A stretch of DNA of 64,000 nucleotides from Achromobacter deleyi (GCF_016127315.1 NZ_CP065997.1:6923273-6987272), one strand, 5' to 3'. Counted from the stretch's first letter, positions 36,897-47,491 are shown. Numbers and translations: made by a program. The notes: generated from the letters alone by a model not told the origin.

Positions 36897-37574
36897 TCAA
36901 TCTTTGTGCTTCAGTTGTTCCAGCACCGCAAACGGCGACGGACGCTTGACAACGGGCTCTTGGGGAGCTTCGTTGTCCTTGGCCTGCGCGCCCGGGCATA
37001 CATCATGCTTGGGCACATACGGAACGCTCAGAATGAGCTCATCTTCGACCTGGGCCAACAGATCGAAATGATGCGAACCCACCACCTTTTCAGGCTGGTT
37101 GGACACAAAACCTTTTCCTGCGTTTCCTGCTTCCTCGCCGCCCTCATCCTCGTCGTCGATACCCGCGGCGTGATCGCCGGAGGCAAAGCCGTCGTCGAGG
37201 TCGGCTTCGGACTTGACCAGTTGCAGCAGGACCTCGCTGTCCACCGGATAGGCGAACGGCTCATTGCACCGCTGACACACCACGACCGGATTCGCCTGCA
37301 CATGAATGTGCAGGAGCGGCTGACCCAGCAGCAGCCCGGCCTTGCCCATCTCGCCGCGCACGGACCACGTCACGAGGCCGGCCTCACCCGCCGGTTGCTC
37401 GGGAAGTCCGTCAACCGCGCGCGTCAACCGCACAAGAGGTATGGTGCCTTGCGCTTCCTTGCCCGAATGGGCGAATGCGAATGCGTCGATGGGCTTGATG
37501 TTCTGTCCTTTCGCACAAGACCGCCGGGCATGCGCATCGCGCACAACCTGCTCATCCCGTGCATTCGCGGCCAT
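36897..37574 (-). CDS. yceD: YceD family protein (DUF177), 23S rRNA accumulation factor
   Basis: A 225-residue YceD/DUF177 protein. E. coli YceD is needed for normal 23S rRNA levels. The conserved part has CQRCNEPF near the middle and '[16 protein letters not shown]' further on. A start at 37574 ([11 protein letters not shown]) was chosen; the frame extends 16 codons more. Between the two conserved parts is an acidic linker ('[13 protein letters not shown]'). It sits directly upstream of rpmF. Confidence 0.88.
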   Translation of the reverse strand: MAANARDEQVVRDAHARRSCAKGQNIKPIDAFAFAHSGKEAQGTIPLVRLTRAVDGLPEQPAGEAGLVTWSVRGEMGKAGLLLGQPLLHIHVQANPVVVCQRCNEPFAYPVDSEVLLQLVKSEADLDDGFASGDHAAGIDDEDEGGEEAGNAGKGFVSNQPEKVVGSHHFDLLAQVEDELILSVPYVPKHDVCPGAQAKDNEAPQEPVVKRPSPFAVLEQLKHKD

Positions 37575-37697
37575 CCCAGGGCGCCAAACCGATGACTCGC
37601 GCCGGGGTTGCGCCCCGCCCAAAAGTCATGCTGCCCTGCAAAAATGCCGCAAAACGTTAGATAATACTGTGACTTACGTCCCAGCGTCAAATATCGC

Positions 37698-38300
37698 ATG
37701 CCCTCACAACCCAGCCTGATCCTCGCTTCCAGCTCGCGCTACCGCAAAGAACTGCTCAGCCGCCTGCGCCTGCCATTTACCGCCATTTCGCCGGATGTGG
37801 ACGAAACGCCACAACCGGGCGAATCCCCCGAAGCGCTGGCGCTGCGCCTGTCGGTCGCCAAGGCCATGGTGGTGGCGTCCGCGCACCCGGGCAGCATCGT
37901 GATCGGCTCGGATCAGGTGGCGACCGTGGACGGCCAGCCCATCGGCAAGCCCGGCGATTTTACGCGCGCCCAGGCGCAATTGCGGGCACTTTCCGGGCAG
38001 ATGGTGGAATTTCACAGCGCGTTGGCGGTCACGGACGGCCAACGGGTGGACAAAGCCGACATCGTCACGCGCTGCCGTTTCCGGCGCCTGTCCGACCAGG
38101 CCATCGACGCCTATCTGCGCGCCGAGGAACCCTACGATACCGCAGGCAGCGCCAAGGCGGAAAGCCTGGGCATCGCCCTGATGGAAAGCATCCAGAGCGA
38201 TGATCCGACCGCCATCATCGGCCTGCCGCTGATCGCCCTGACCACCATGCTGGCCGGGTTCGGGCTCGACCCGCTGGCGGCGCCGGGAGCGCCCGCATGA
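37698..38300 (+). CDS. yceF: Maf-like nucleoside triphosphate pyrophosphatase (YceF type)
   Basis: A 200-residue Maf-family house-cleaning pyrophosphatase that hydrolyses modified NTPs such as 7-methyl-GTP. The Maf signature 'LILASSSRYRKELLSRL' opens the protein; 'SDQVATVDGQPIGKPGD' and 'EEPYDTAGSAKAESLG' follow. It diverges from yceD with a 123-base gap, so the usual yceF-yceD neighbourhood is conserved but arranged head to head. It overlaps the next gene by 4 bases. Confidence 0.9.
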   Translation: MPSQPSLILASSSRYRKELLSRLRLPFTAISPDVDETPQPGESPEALALRLSVAKAMVVASAHPGSIVIGSDQVATVDGQPIGKPGDFTRAQAQLRALSGQMVEFHSALAVTDGQRVDKADIVTRCRFRRLSDQAIDAYLRAEEPYDTAGSAKAESLGIALMESIQSDDPTAIIGLPLIALTTMLAGFGLDPLAAPGAPA

Positions 38301-39007
38301 GCGGCTCGCTGCACCTGATCCCCGTGGGGCTGGGCGAGGCCGCCCCGGAAAGCTGGCTGCCCGCCGACGCCCGCGCCCGGGCCGGCAGCCTGGACACCTA
38401 CATCGCCGAGAACGCCAAGACGGCGCGCGCCTTCCTCAAGCTGGTGGGCACCACCCGGCCACTGCAGGAAATCACCATCCACACGCTCAGCGACAAGACC
38501 GACGCCGCCGAGATCGGCGCCTGGCTCGAGCCGGTGCGCCGCGGCGCCGACATCGGCCTGGTGTCCGAAGCCGGCTGCCCGGCGGTCGCCGACCCTGGCG
38601 CCAAGGTGGTGGACGCCGCCCACCGGCTGGGCATCACCGTCAAGCCCTGGGTCGGCCCCTCCTCCATCCTGCTGGGCCTGATGGCCAGCGGCCTGGACGG
38701 CCAGCGCTTCGCCTTCCACGGCTACGCGCCCGTGGACGCCGGCGAGCGCGCCAGGCAGCTCAAGGCCTGGGAACAGCACTCCGCCCGGCACAACCAGACG
38801 CAACTGCTGATCGAGACCCCCTACCGCAACGCCGCCATGTTCGCGACGCTGCTGGCCAGCCTGAAGGGCGACACCAAGTTGTGCGTGGCCCGCGCGCTGA
38901 CCACCGCCGACGAATGGATCGCCACGCGCACCATCGCCGACTGGAAAAAGCAGCCCGCGCCACAGCTGGACAAGATGCCCACCCTGTTCCTGTACCTGGC
39001 GCGCTGA
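38297..39007 (+). CDS. SAM-dependent methyltransferase, RsmI-like tetrapyrrole methylase family
   Basis: A 236-residue protein of the tetrapyrrole methylase superfamily, related to RsmI, the 16S rRNA C1402 ribose methyltransferase. It contains 'RRGADIGLVSEAGCPAVADPGAKVVDAAHRLGI' and 'GPSSILLGLMASGLDGQRFAFHGYAP'. It is shorter than RsmI (about 280-300 residues), opening instead with 'SLHLIPVGLGEAAPESWLPADARARAGSLDTYIAENAKTARAFL'. This suggests a distinct subgroup whose target is not proven. It is coupled to yceF by a 4-base overlap. Confidence 0.86.
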   Translation: MSGSLHLIPVGLGEAAPESWLPADARARAGSLDTYIAENAKTARAFLKLVGTTRPLQEITIHTLSDKTDAAEIGAWLEPVRRGADIGLVSEAGCPAVADPGAKVVDAAHRLGITVKPWVGPSSILLGLMASGLDGQRFAFHGYAPVDAGERARQLKAWEQHSARHNQTQLLIETPYRNAAMFATLLASLKGDTKLCVARALTTADEWIATRTIADWKKQPAPQLDKMPTLFLYLAR

Positions 39008-39009
39008 CC

Positions 39010-39795
39010 ATGATCCGATTTGCCGCCGTATTCCTGGCCCTCGCGGCCCTGGCCGGTTGCGCCCAGCGCGGCCCCGCCGGCCTGAACCTGGACACCTCGG
39101 TCACCGCGGTCAGCCAGAGCAGCCGGGTGCGTTTCGTCGTGGTGCACTACACCTCGACCGACGACGCCGTGTCGATGAAGCTGCTGTCGCAGGGCAAGGT
39201 CAGCGCCCACTACCTGATCGACACCACCGGCCGCGCCCACCGGCTGGTCGACGAGACCCGCGCCGCCTGGCACGCCGGCGAAAGCGCCTGGTATGGCCTG
39301 AACGCCATGAACAGCACCTCGATCGGCATCGAGATCGTCAACCCGGGCTGGACCGATGGCACCGACGGCAAGCCGCAGTGGCACGCTTACGGCGACCGCC
39401 AGATCCGCACCCTGACCCTCCTGCTGCGCGACATCATCCAGCGCAACGGCATCACGCCCGAGAACGTGGTCGGCCACAGCGACATCGCGCCCCAGCGCAA
39501 GGTCGATCCGGGCCCGCTGTTTCCCTGGAAGCAGCTGGCCGCGGCCGGCATCGGCCGCTGGTACGACGAAGCCGGCGCCGCTTCGCACCTGGCGCGCCTG
39601 CAGGCGCAGGGCACGCCCGACGTCGCCTGGTTCCAGCAACAGTTGCAGCGGCTGGGCTACACCACGCCGCAGAACGGCACGCTGGATAGCGCCACCCTCA
39701 ATGTGCTGGCGGCATTCCAGATGCACTACCGCCCCGCCCTGCACGATGGCCAACCGGACGCCGAGACCGCGGCGATCATGCTGGCCATGCTGTAA
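39010..39795 (+). CDS. N-acetylmuramoyl-L-alanine amidase, AmiD-like lipoprotein
   Basis: A 261-residue zinc amidase that cleaves the bond between MurNAc and L-alanine. The start MIRFAAVFLALAALAGC is a lipoprotein signal with lipobox LAGC. The amidase_2 domain has zinc residues in 'FVVVHYTST' and 'VVGHSDIAPQRKVDPG'. A C-terminal peptidoglycan-binding domain follows ('VAWFQQQLQRLGYTTPQNGTLDSATLNVLAAFQMHYRP'). It begins 2 bases after the methyltransferase stop. This domain order matches E. coli AmiD. Confidence 0.92.
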   Translation: MIRFAAVFLALAALAGCAQRGPAGLNLDTSVTAVSQSSRVRFVVVHYTSTDDAVSMKLLSQGKVSAHYLIDTTGRAHRLVDETRAAWHAGESAWYGLNAMNSTSIGIEIVNPGWTDGTDGKPQWHAYGDRQIRTLTLLLRDIIQRNGITPENVVGHSDIAPQRKVDPGPLFPWKQLAAAGIGRWYDEAGAASHLARLQAQGTPDVAWFQQQLQRLGYTTPQNGTLDSATLNVLAAFQMHYRPALHDGQPDAETAAIMLAML

Positions 39796-39813
39796 CCGGA
39801 CCGCGCGCGCCGC

Positions 39814-40449
39814 TCACCCGGGGCGGCGGCGCCACCAGGCGGCCAGCCGCCAGCCCAGCAGCAGCGCCAGCACCGCGGCATAGAGGATCGGCTGCGACAG
39901 GTCGTTCTTGCCGGCCTTGTGCCACCAGTAGTGCAGCACCGCCAGCAGGCCGATCAGATAGATGGCGCGGTGCAGTTGCTGCCAGCGCCTGCCCATCTTG
40001 CGCATGGCCCACTGGGTGGAGGTGGCCGCCAGCGCCGTCATCAGCACGAAGGCGGCGAAGCCCACGGTGATGAAGGGCCGCTCGCCGATGTCCTGCAGCA
40101 TGGCGGCCGGATCGAAGCCGCGGTCCCACCAGACCCAGGCCATGAAATGCATGGCGCCATAGAAAAACGCGAACAGGCCGCACATGCGGCGCAGGCGCAC
40201 CAGCGCCGGCTGGCCGGTCAGGCGCCGCAGCGGCGTGATCGCCAACGTCACGAGCAGGCACACCAGCGTCCAGGTGCCCGACGAGCGCGTCAGGAATTCC
40301 ACCGGATTGGCGGTCAGGCCGTTGGTGAAGCCCAGCCAGACCCAGCGCGCGAACGGCGCCAGGCCCAACAGGAACAGCCAGGGCTTGACGCGTCCGACCG
40401 CGCGCGCCGACCACTGCGGCTTGCGCGCCGCGGCGGCGCCATCAGCCAC
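39814..40449 (-). CDS. msrQ: heme-binding membrane subunit MsrQ
   Basis: A 211-residue inner-membrane b-type cytochrome that passes electrons from the quinone pool to MsrP. It has about six membrane segments with conserved histidines ('FYGAMHFMAWVWWD', 'QLHRAIYLIGLLAVLHYWWHKAGK'). The start is a GTG at 40449, placed after the msrP stop; the frame upstream is antisense-like overlap with msrP. It follows msrP by 8 bases, the normal order. Confidence 0.92.
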   Translation of the reverse strand: MADGAAAARKPQWSARAVGRVKPWLFLLGLAPFARWVWLGFTNGLTANPVEFLTRSSGTWTLVCLLVTLAITPLRRLTGQPALVRLRRMCGLFAFFYGAMHFMAWVWWDRGFDPAAMLQDIGERPFITVGFAAFVLMTALAATSTQWAMRKMGRRWQQLHRAIYLIGLLAVLHYWWHKAGKNDLSQPILYAAVLALLLGWRLAAWWRRRPG

Positions 40450-40457
40450 GGGCGGCT

Positions 40458-41420
<963 letters not shown>

Positions 41421-41582
41421 GGGAATCTCCTGGGGGCCGGCGCGGCGAATCGCGTCGCTGCCGCCCCGCTCAAACCGTGGACGTTTCGCGACCCCATGAT
41501 ATTCCGCCGGCATGGCCGGCGGCGATCAGCAATAGACCGCCCGGCTCCCCCGGCGTTCCCGATGAGGCGGGTGCCCCGGCCC

Positions 41583-42248
41583 TCAGGCGGCGGCCGCCAG
41601 GGTCCGGCTCAGCAGCCAGTCGCGCACCAGCGGCACGCTTTCCAGCACCGCCTGCGGGCCGCAACCCTCGAGTTCCTTCAGGGTGTGCGCGCCGTAGGTA
41701 ACGCCCAGGCCGTGTACGCCGGCGTTGGTGGCCATCTGCAGGTCGTGGGAGGTGTCGCCCACCATCACCACGCGGGCCGGATCGACATCCAGCTCGCCCA
41801 TCAACTCGTGCAGCATGGCCGGATGCGGCTTGCTGAAGGTCTCGTCGGCGGTGCGGGTGGCGTCGAACATGGGGCCCAGACCGGTCGCGGCCAGGGCGCG
41901 GGTCAGGCCGACCCGGCTCTTGCCGGTGGCGACGGCCAGGCGCACATCGCGCTCGGCCAGCGCCGTCAGCAGCTCGGGAATCCCGTCGAACAGGCGCAAC
42001 TCGGGGTCGCGCAGCAGGTAATGGGTGCGGTAGCGCTCAAGAAAGCGCGGCAGCATCGCCTGGGTCAGCTGCGGCACGGCGCGGCGCAGCGCGCTTTCCA
42101 GCGACAGCCCGATCACCCAGCTGGCGTCGGAGGCCGACGGCACGGGCAGCTCCAGGTCGCGACAGGCGCCCTGGATGGCGGCCACGATGCTGTGCGTGGA
42201 ATCCATCAGGGTTCCGTCCCAGTCAAAAACGACCAGCGAATACGACAT
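41583..42248 (-). CDS. HAD family phosphatase, Gph-like
   Basis: A 221-residue haloacid dehalogenase superfamily hydrolase. Motif I is DWDGTLMDS with the nucleophile Asp at residue 9, motif II lies in 'AVATGKSR', and motifs III and IV are 'KPHPAML' and 'MVGDTSHDLQMA'. It is similar in length and cap type to phosphoglycolate phosphatases, but the substrate is not certain. It lies just after rluC on the same strand (1 base between the stop and its start). Confidence 0.88.
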   Translation of the reverse strand: MSYSLVVFDWDGTLMDSTHSIVAAIQGACRDLELPVPSASDASWVIGLSLESALRRAVPQLTQAMLPRFLERYRTHYLLRDPELRLFDGIPELLTALAERDVRLAVATGKSRVGLTRALAATGLGPMFDATRTADETFSKPHPAMLHELMGELDVDPARVVMVGDTSHDLQMATNAGVHGLGVTYGAHTLKELEGCGPQAVLESVPLVRDWLLSRTLAAAA

Positions 42249-42249
42249 A

Positions 42250-43215
42250 TCAGACCGACTCCAGTTGTTTCAGTATTTTCCGGCAAGCGGGCGGCAATTC
42301 GGCCGTCAGCGTCATCGGCTCGCCCGTCAGCGGATGATCCAGGGTCAATTGATGCGCATGCAGGAACATGCGGCCAAAGCCCATGCGCGAGAACTCGGCG
42401 CGGACCTCGTCGTGGCCGTACTTGTCGTCGCCCACGATCGGAAAGCCGCTGGCCGCCAGGTGCACGCGGATCTGGTGGGTGCGTCCGGTGCGCAGTTCGG
42501 CGTCCACCAGGCTGTAGCGGCCGAAGCGCTGCTTGAGCGTGATGATGGTGTGGGCGGTCTGGCCGTCGGGATCGACCTTGACGCGGCGTTCGCCGGACTG
42601 GGTGGTCCACTTGGACAGCGACAGCTTGATGTGCTGGCGATCGTTGACCCAGTCGCCCTCGACCAGCGCGTAATAGTGCTTGTCGCTGCGCCCTTCGCGC
42701 AGCATGGCGTGCAGGGCCAGCAGCGCGCTGCGCTTCTTGGCGACCATCAGCAGGCCGGAGGTCTCGCGGTCGAGCCGGTGCACCAGTTCCAGGAACTTGG
42801 CCTCGGGGCGGGCGGCGCGCAGTTGCTCGATCACGCCGAAGGACACCCCGCTGCCGCCGTGGACCGCCACGCCGGCGGGCTTGTCCACCACCAGCATCGC
42901 GTCGTCCTCGAACACCACCGGGAATTCGGCGGCCGGCACCGGCTTGGGCTTGCCCGGGTCGGGCAGGCGCAGCGGCGGAATGCGGACCATATCGCCTTCC
43001 GCGATCCGATAGTCGACCGAGATGCGTCCCTTGTTTACCCGGACCTCGCCGCCACGGATGGCCTTGTAGATGTGGGTTTTGGGGACGCCCTTGCACAGGC
43101 GCATCAGGTAATTATCCAGGCGCTGGCCGGCGTGTTCGGCGCCCACTTCGACCATGCGGACGGAGGGGGTGGCCATAGGGGAGGAAGTTTCTTTGCGCAT
43201 TGCGGAAAGCGACAT
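42250..43215 (-). CDS. rluC: 23S rRNA pseudouridine synthase RluC
   Basis: An RluA-family enzyme (up to 321 residues) that makes pseudouridines in 23S rRNA (positions 955, 2504 and 2580 in E. coli). An N-terminal S4 domain ('GQRLDNYLMRLCKGVPKTHIYKAIRGGEVRVN') is followed by the catalytic HRLDRETSG motif with its aspartate. The start is uncertain: ATG codons at 43215, 43200 and 43176 are all in frame with weak ribosome-binding sites. It diverges from rne, the same arrangement as in E. coli, and its first ATG overlaps the -10 box of the rne promoter. Confidence 0.92.
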   Translation of the reverse strand: MSLSAMRKETSSPMATPSVRMVEVGAEHAGQRLDNYLMRLCKGVPKTHIYKAIRGGEVRVNKGRISVDYRIAEGDMVRIPPLRLPDPGKPKPVPAAEFPVVFEDDAMLVVDKPAGVAVHGGSGVSFGVIEQLRAARPEAKFLELVHRLDRETSGLLMVAKKRSALLALHAMLREGRSDKHYYALVEGDWVNDRQHIKLSLSKWTTQSGERRVKVDPDGQTAHTIITLKQRFGRYSLVDAELRTGRTHQIRVHLAASGFPIVGDDKYGHDEVRAEFSRMGFGRMFLHAHQLTLDHPLTGEPMTLTAELPPACRKILKQLESV

Positions 43216-43220
43216 ATAAT
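43193..43220 (+). promoter_or_regulatory. rne promoter
   Basis: TTGCGC (43193-43198) and a perfect TATAAT (43215-43220) are spaced by 16 bases on the plus strand. It predicts transcription starting near 43227, about 500 bases before the RNase E start codon. The -10 box overlaps the most upstream rluC start codon on the other strand. Confidence 0.65.
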
Positions 43221-43723
43221 CGGGACAGCCTTAAGGGGCTGAATCAGCCGCTGGCGTAGAGATGCAACTCAAGTACGCAACTCCGTCGAGCGCGTGGGCC
43301 GCCATTGTACTGCCTGCTCATTCAACCCCTGGGTCATTTGGTCGCCGGCGCAACCGCGCCCTGCCGGATAGTGGTGTGGCATTCATTTTGCCCGCTGTCC
43401 CAGCAGGTCCGTTGCCTGCCGCAAGCGGCTTGAAGCACTGCAAGAATCGTCGCATATTTAAAGCACCAGCTGCGCGTCGGCAACCAATCCGGCCGCAACT
43501 GCCGTTCACAGCACATTTCCGTCAAACCACATTCAGTGAAGCTGACCCTCCTGCTGAAAGAACCCCGTGCCCCACGGCACGACGTGCCCGCCTGACCCGC
43601 GGCGGATACGCCTGGGCGCCGCCCAGGTACGGTCCGCATCTTCTTGCCCGCTTCAGCCGCAGCCCGAGTGGCCCGAGGTCACGCGCCGATATCGGCGCGT
43701 CATGACAACGGAGAAACCCTCTC
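43221..43723 (+). promoter_or_regulatory. rne: long rne 5' untranslated leader
   Basis: About 500 bases without a convincing gene separate the predicted rne promoter from the RNase E ATG. A long structured leader is the known site of RNase E autoregulation in E. coli (about 360 nt). The final part contains a perfect 20-bp palindrome at 43681-43700 (ACGCGCCGAT/ATCGGCGCGT), 9 bases before the GGAG of the ribosome-binding site. Autoregulation in this organism is inferred, not shown. Confidence 0.55.
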
Positions 43724-46700
43724 ATGAAGCGCATGCTGTTCAATGCGACGCACCAGGAAGAATTACGCGTCGCTATCGTCGATGGGCAAAAACTCATCGA
43801 CCTCGACATCGAGACTGCCGGCCGCGAACAACGCAAAGGCAACATCTACAAAGGTGTCATCACCCGGATCGAACCCGGCCTCGAAGCCTGCTTCGTCAAC
43901 TACGGCGAAGACCGCCACGGCTTTCTTCCCTTCAAGGAAGTGGCCCGCAGCTTCTTCAAGGAAGGCGTCGACGTCCGCACCGCCCGCATCCAGGACGCCC
44001 TGCGCGAAGGCCAGGAACTGATCGTCCAGGTTGAAAAGGAAGAGCGCGGCAACAAGGGCGCCGCCCTGACCACGTTCATCTCGCTGGCCGGCCGCTACCT
44101 GGTCCTGATGCCCAACAACCCCCGTGGCGGTGGCGTTTCGCGCCGCGTCGAGGGCGAGGACCGCCAGGAACTGCGCGACACGATGGAGCAGCTCGAGCTG
44201 CCCCAGGGCATGAGCATCATCGCCCGCACCGCCGGCATCGGCCGCAACGTCGAAGAACTGCAATGGGACTTGTCGTACCTGTTGCAGCTCTGGACCGCCA
44301 TCGACGGCGCCGCGCGCGACAACTCCGCGCCCATCCTGATCTATCTGGAATCGAGCCTGGTCATCCGCGCCATCCGCGATTACTTCTCGCCCGAGATCGG
44401 CGAGATCCTGATCGACACGGACGAGATCGCCGACCAGGCCACCGCGTTCATGAGCGTGGTGATGCCGGACAATGTCCAGCGCGTGAAGCGCTACCGCGAC
44501 GACATCCCGCTGTTCTCGCGCTTCCAGATCGAACACCAGATCGAAACGGCCTACTCGCGCACGGTCACGTTGCCCTCGGGCGGCGCCATCGTCATCGACC
44601 ACACCGAAGCGCTGGTGTCCGTGGACGTCAACTCGGCCCGCTCGACCCGCGGCGCCGACATCGAGGAAACCGCCCTGCGGACCAACTCGGAAGCCGCCGA
44701 TGAAGTGGCCCGCCAGCTGCGCTTGCGCGACCTGGGCGGCCTGATCGTCATCGACTTCATCGACATGGAAGACAGCAAGAACCAGCGCGCCGTCGAACAG
44801 CGCCTGCGTGATGCCCTCCATTTCGACCGCGCCCGCGTCCAGATGGGCAAGATCTCGCGCTTCGGCCTGATGGAACTGTCGCGCCAGCGCCTGCGTCCGG
44901 CCCTGAACGAAGGCTCGCACATCACCTGCCCGCGCTGCAACGGCACCGGCGTGATCCGCGACGCCGAATCCAGCGCCCTGCACGTCCTGCGCCTGCTGCA
45001 GGAAGAAGCCATGAAGGAAAACACCGCGGCGGTCCACGCCCAGGTGCCGGTCGACGTGGCGACCTACCTGCTGAACGAAAAGCGCGCCGACATCACCAAG
45101 ATGGAAGCCCGCCTGAAGGTCAACCTGGTGCTGATCCCCAACAAGCACCTGGAAACGCCGCACCACCACATCGAGCGCCTGCGCCACGACGATCCGCGCC
45201 TGGAAGAAGTGAAGACCAGCTTCGAGCTGGTCGAGGCGCCCGCCACGGACGCTCCCTGGCAGCCGCGCGAAAACGAGATCAAAGCCCGTCCGGAAGCGCT
45301 GGTCAAGGGCATCACGCCCTCGCAACCGGCTCCCGTGTCGACCCCTGCCCCGGCGCCCGCTCCCGCGGCCGCGCCGGCGCAGTCCGGCGGCCCCGGTCTG
45401 CTCAAGCGCCTGTTCGGCTGGCTGACCGGCAACGCCGAGCCCGCCAAGACCGCGCCCGCCCAGGAAGAGACCGGCGCCAAGCGCGCCGCGTCGCCGACTC
45501 GCGGCAAGGGCCGTGGCGGCCACGACGGTCAGGAACGCCGCGGCGAACGCCACGGTTCCGACCGCAACCGCAATCGTCGCGGTGAGTCCCGCGCCGAAGG
45601 CGCCGAGGGCGGCGAAGGCGGCCGTCCGCACATCCGTGGCAACCGCCGCCCCGAAGGCGAACGCGGAGAACGCCAGGAACGCGGCGAACGTCACAACCGC
45701 AACGAGCGTGGCGACCGCGATCAGGCCGTACAGGCCGCGCAAGCCTCGAATCGCCCCGACATCGCTCCGGAAGCCGGTGGCGATGACGCCGGCGCCGGCC
45801 GCAATCGCCGTCGCGGCCGCGGCCGCAACCGCCGCGAGGAAGGCCAGGCCGACGCGCCGATGAGCGATCAGGAAAGCATGGTGGCCGCACTGGCCCAGAC
45901 GGTCGCCACGGCGCTGCCTGAAGCCAAGCTTCCCGCCGCCGACGCCCCGGCCGAGCAGGCCGATGCCGTCGAACAAACCGCCGATGGCGTGCCCGCCGCG
46001 GAAGGCGCCGAAGCCGGCGCCGATCCGGAGCGCAAGCGCCGCCGCCGCCGCAGCCGTCGTGGCCGCCGCAGCCCGGACGAAGCCGGCCTGGCTGGCAGCG
46101 ACGATCTGCAGGAAGATGGCATCGACGACGAAGCCGGCGAACTGACCTCGGACGAGAGCGCCGCGCCCGCGCCGGTGGCCGCCTCTCCGGTGACGCCGCA
46201 AGCCGAGACGGCACCGGTCGAGGCGCAAGCCCCGGCCCAGCCGGTCGAAGCCGCCCCGGTTCAAGCCGAGCCGGTGCAAGCCGCGCCGGTTCAAGCCGAG
46301 CAAGCCCCCGCTCCGGTGGCCGAGCCCGTGGTTGAAGCGCAGCCCGTGCAGGCCGCCGCGCCCGAAGTGACAGCGCCGGTGGCCGTCGAGCCCGCCAGCC
46401 AGGTCTCCGAACCCGCCGCGCCGGTTACGGCGCCGGTGGAAGCCGCCGCGGCCGAACCGGTCGTCGAACCCGTCGTGACGGCCGCCCCCGCCGCGCCGGC
46501 CGAGCCGGTTGCCGCTCCGGCGCCCGCTGCCGCTCCGGCTCCGGTCGCCGCGCCCGTGGCCGCCGCTCCGGTCAGCGCCCAGCCCATCGTGGTGCCGGCA
46601 ACGGCTCCCTCGGCCAAGGCGCAGGCCCTGCACGAGGTGGTCAACGCCGCCGGCCTGCAGTGGGTTGAAACCGACCCCGAGCGCCACGCGCAAACGCAGC

Positions 46701-46804
46701 TGCGCATCGCCGCCGCGCACACGCCGGCGCGTCTGGGCCGCGAGCGCAAGCCGGTGGCCCAGGTCTCGAACGAACCCCTGGTTCAGGTCGAAACCCGCCA
46801 CTAA
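43724..46804 (+). CDS. rne: ribonuclease E
   Basis: A 1026-residue endoribonuclease that starts mRNA decay and processes rRNA and tRNA. The N-terminal catalytic half has an S1 RNA-binding domain (about 37-120), metal-binding Asp301 (VSVDVNSAR) and Asp344 (VIDFIDMED), and the Zn-link CPRC at 402-405. From about residue 530 the protein is a disordered scaffold with Arg-rich patches ('[11 protein letters not shown]', '[14 protein letters not shown]') and a long Pro/Ala/Val-rich tail that holds three 15-bp DNA repeats (46256-46300). The tail is probably the degradosome platform. A strong terminator follows. Confidence 0.96.
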   Translation: MKRMLFNATHQEELRVAIVDGQKLIDLDIETAGREQRKGNIYKGVITRIEPGLEACFVNYGEDRHGFLPFKEVARSFFKEGVDVRTARIQDALREGQELIVQVEKEERGNKGAALTTFISLAGRYLVLMPNNPRGGGVSRRVEGEDRQELRDTMEQLELPQGMSIIARTAGIGRNVEELQWDLSYLLQLWTAIDGAARDNSAPILIYLESSLVIRAIRDYFSPEIGEILIDTDEIADQATAFMSVVMPDNVQRVKRYRDDIPLFSRFQIEHQIETAYSRTVTLPSGGAIVIDHTEALVSVDVNSARSTRGADIEETALRTNSEAADEVARQLRLRDLGGLIVIDFIDMEDSKNQRAVEQRLRDALHFDRARVQMGKISRFGLMELSRQRLRPALNEGSHITCPRCNGTGVIRDAESSALHVLRLLQEEAMKENTAAVHAQVPVDVATYLLNEKRADITKMEARLKVNLVLIPNKHLETPHHHIERLRHDDPRLEEVKTSFELVEAPATDAPWQPRENEIKARPEALVKGITPSQPAPVSTPAPAPAPAAAPAQSGGPGLLKRLFGWLTGNAEPAKTAPAQEETGAKRAASPTRGKGRGGHDGQERRGERHGSDRNRNRRGESRAEGAEGGEGGRPHIRGNRRPEGERGERQERGERHNRNERGDRDQAVQAAQASNRPDIAPEAGGDDAGAGRNRRRGRGRNRREEGQADAPMSDQESMVAALAQTVATALPEAKLPAADAPAEQADAVEQTADGVPAAEGAEAGADPERKRRRRRSRRGRRSPDEAGLAGSDDLQEDGIDDEAGELTSDESAAPAPVAASPVTPQAETAPVEAQAPAQPVEAAPVQAEPVQAAPVQAEQAPAPVAEPVVEAQPVQAAAPEVTAPVAVEPASQVSEPAAPVTAPVEAAAAEPVVEPVVTAAPAAPAEPVAAPAPAAAPAPVAAPVAAAPVSAQPIVVPATAPSAKAQALHEVVNAAGLQWVETDPERHAQTQLRIAAAHTPARLGRERKPVAQVSNEPLVQVETRH
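46256..46300 (+). repeat. three 15-bp tandem repeats in rne scaffold region
   Basis: CCGGTTCAAGCCGAG, CCGGTGCAAGCCGCG and CCGGTTCAAGCCGAG lie in tandem and encode the [10 protein letters not shown] units of the RNase E tail. Copy number could vary between strains by slippage. Confidence 0.75.
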
Positions 46805-46821
46805 GCCGCCTGCGCGGACAC

Positions 46822-46855
46822 AAAGCCCCCATCGCTTGATGGGGGCTTTTTTTTT
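46822..46855 (+). terminator. Rho-independent terminator of rne
   Basis: A perfect 12-bp stem (AAAGCCCCCATC / GATGGGGGCTTT) with a GCTT loop runs into nine T residues, 18 bases after the rne stop. Confidence 0.95.
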
Positions 46856-46894
46856 ATTCCCGCCCGCGGCATCGCGAATGATTATCCAAGGGCG

Positions 46895-46920
46895 AAAAAA
46901 AACCCTCGTCGCCGAGAGTT
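46895..46920 (-). terminator. Rho-independent terminator of pagL
   Basis: On the minus strand an 8-bp stem (AACTCTCG / CGAGGGTT, one G-T pair) with a GCGA tetraloop is followed by a run of T residues, about 22 bases after the pagL stop. Confidence 0.85.
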
Positions 46921-46942
46921 TTCATCAGATCGGACCGTGGGG

Positions 46943-47491
46943 TCAGAACTGGTACGTGTAGGTCAGCTGCACCATGTCCAGGCCCGGGTTCGGGCGTTTG
47001 ATGCTGGCGTTGGAGAAGTGCGAGTAGCGCACGCCGATGCGGTTGTTCGGCGTCAGCAGGAAGCCCAGGCCGACGTGGTCGCCGAACTGGAAGGCGGTGC
47101 TGATGTTCTCGTCGGCGAAGCGGGTGCGCGAGAACACGGTGGCGCCGATACCGGCTTCGAGGTAGAAGCGCTCGCCGGTCCACCAGCGGAACATCGGGAT
47201 GGCGTTCAGTTGCCAGACGCTGCTCGGCGAACGATCGCCGTCGGCCCACCAGTACGACGCGCCGAATTCGGGCGTCAGGTCGAGGCGGCCCCAGTTGCCG
47301 CCGAACTGGTACGTCCAGATCGACGGGGTTTCGTAATTCAGCGTCAGGCGCTGATAGTGATCACCGATACCGTAGTGCAGGCTCACGCCGCCCTGGGTGC
47401 CTTGGGACGACTGCGCACTAGCGATGGTAGCGCCACAGGCCAGGGCCAGACCGACAAGGCGGACGAGCATTTTCTTCTTCGTCGACTGCAT
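46943..47491 (-). CDS. pagL: lipid A 3-O-deacylase PagL
   Basis: A 182-residue outer-membrane beta-barrel enzyme that removes the 3-O acyl chain of lipid A, altering endotoxin signalling. A signal peptide ends at 'ATIASAQ'. The catalytic His158 and Ser160 are in the conserved HFSNAS motif, and the chain ends in the aromatic Phe expected for an outer-membrane barrel. The residue that aligns with the catalytic Glu of Pseudomonas PagL (14 after the His) is Asp172 here. The ATG at 47491 was chosen for its signal peptide. It has its own terminator and lies downstream of accD on the same strand. Confidence 0.88.
   Translation of the reverse strand: MQSTKKKMLVRLVGLALACGATIASAQSSQGTQGGVSLHYGIGDHYQRLTLNYETPSIWTYQFGGNWGRLDLTPEFGASYWWADGDRSPSSVWQLNAIPMFRWWTGERFYLEAGIGATVFSRTRFADENISTAFQFGDHVGLGFLLTPNNRIGVRYSHFSNASIKRPNPGLDMVQLTYTYQF

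Noticed and set aside
46256-46300. CRISPR-like or regulatory repeat
   Set aside because: The 15-bp units are in frame, without spacers, and encode the repetitive RNase E tail.
43763-46801. 1012-residue open frame on the minus strand opposite rne
   Set aside because: It is antisense to a clear RNase E gene, arises from GC-rich codon structure, and has a Gly/Arg/His-rich sequence with no domain.
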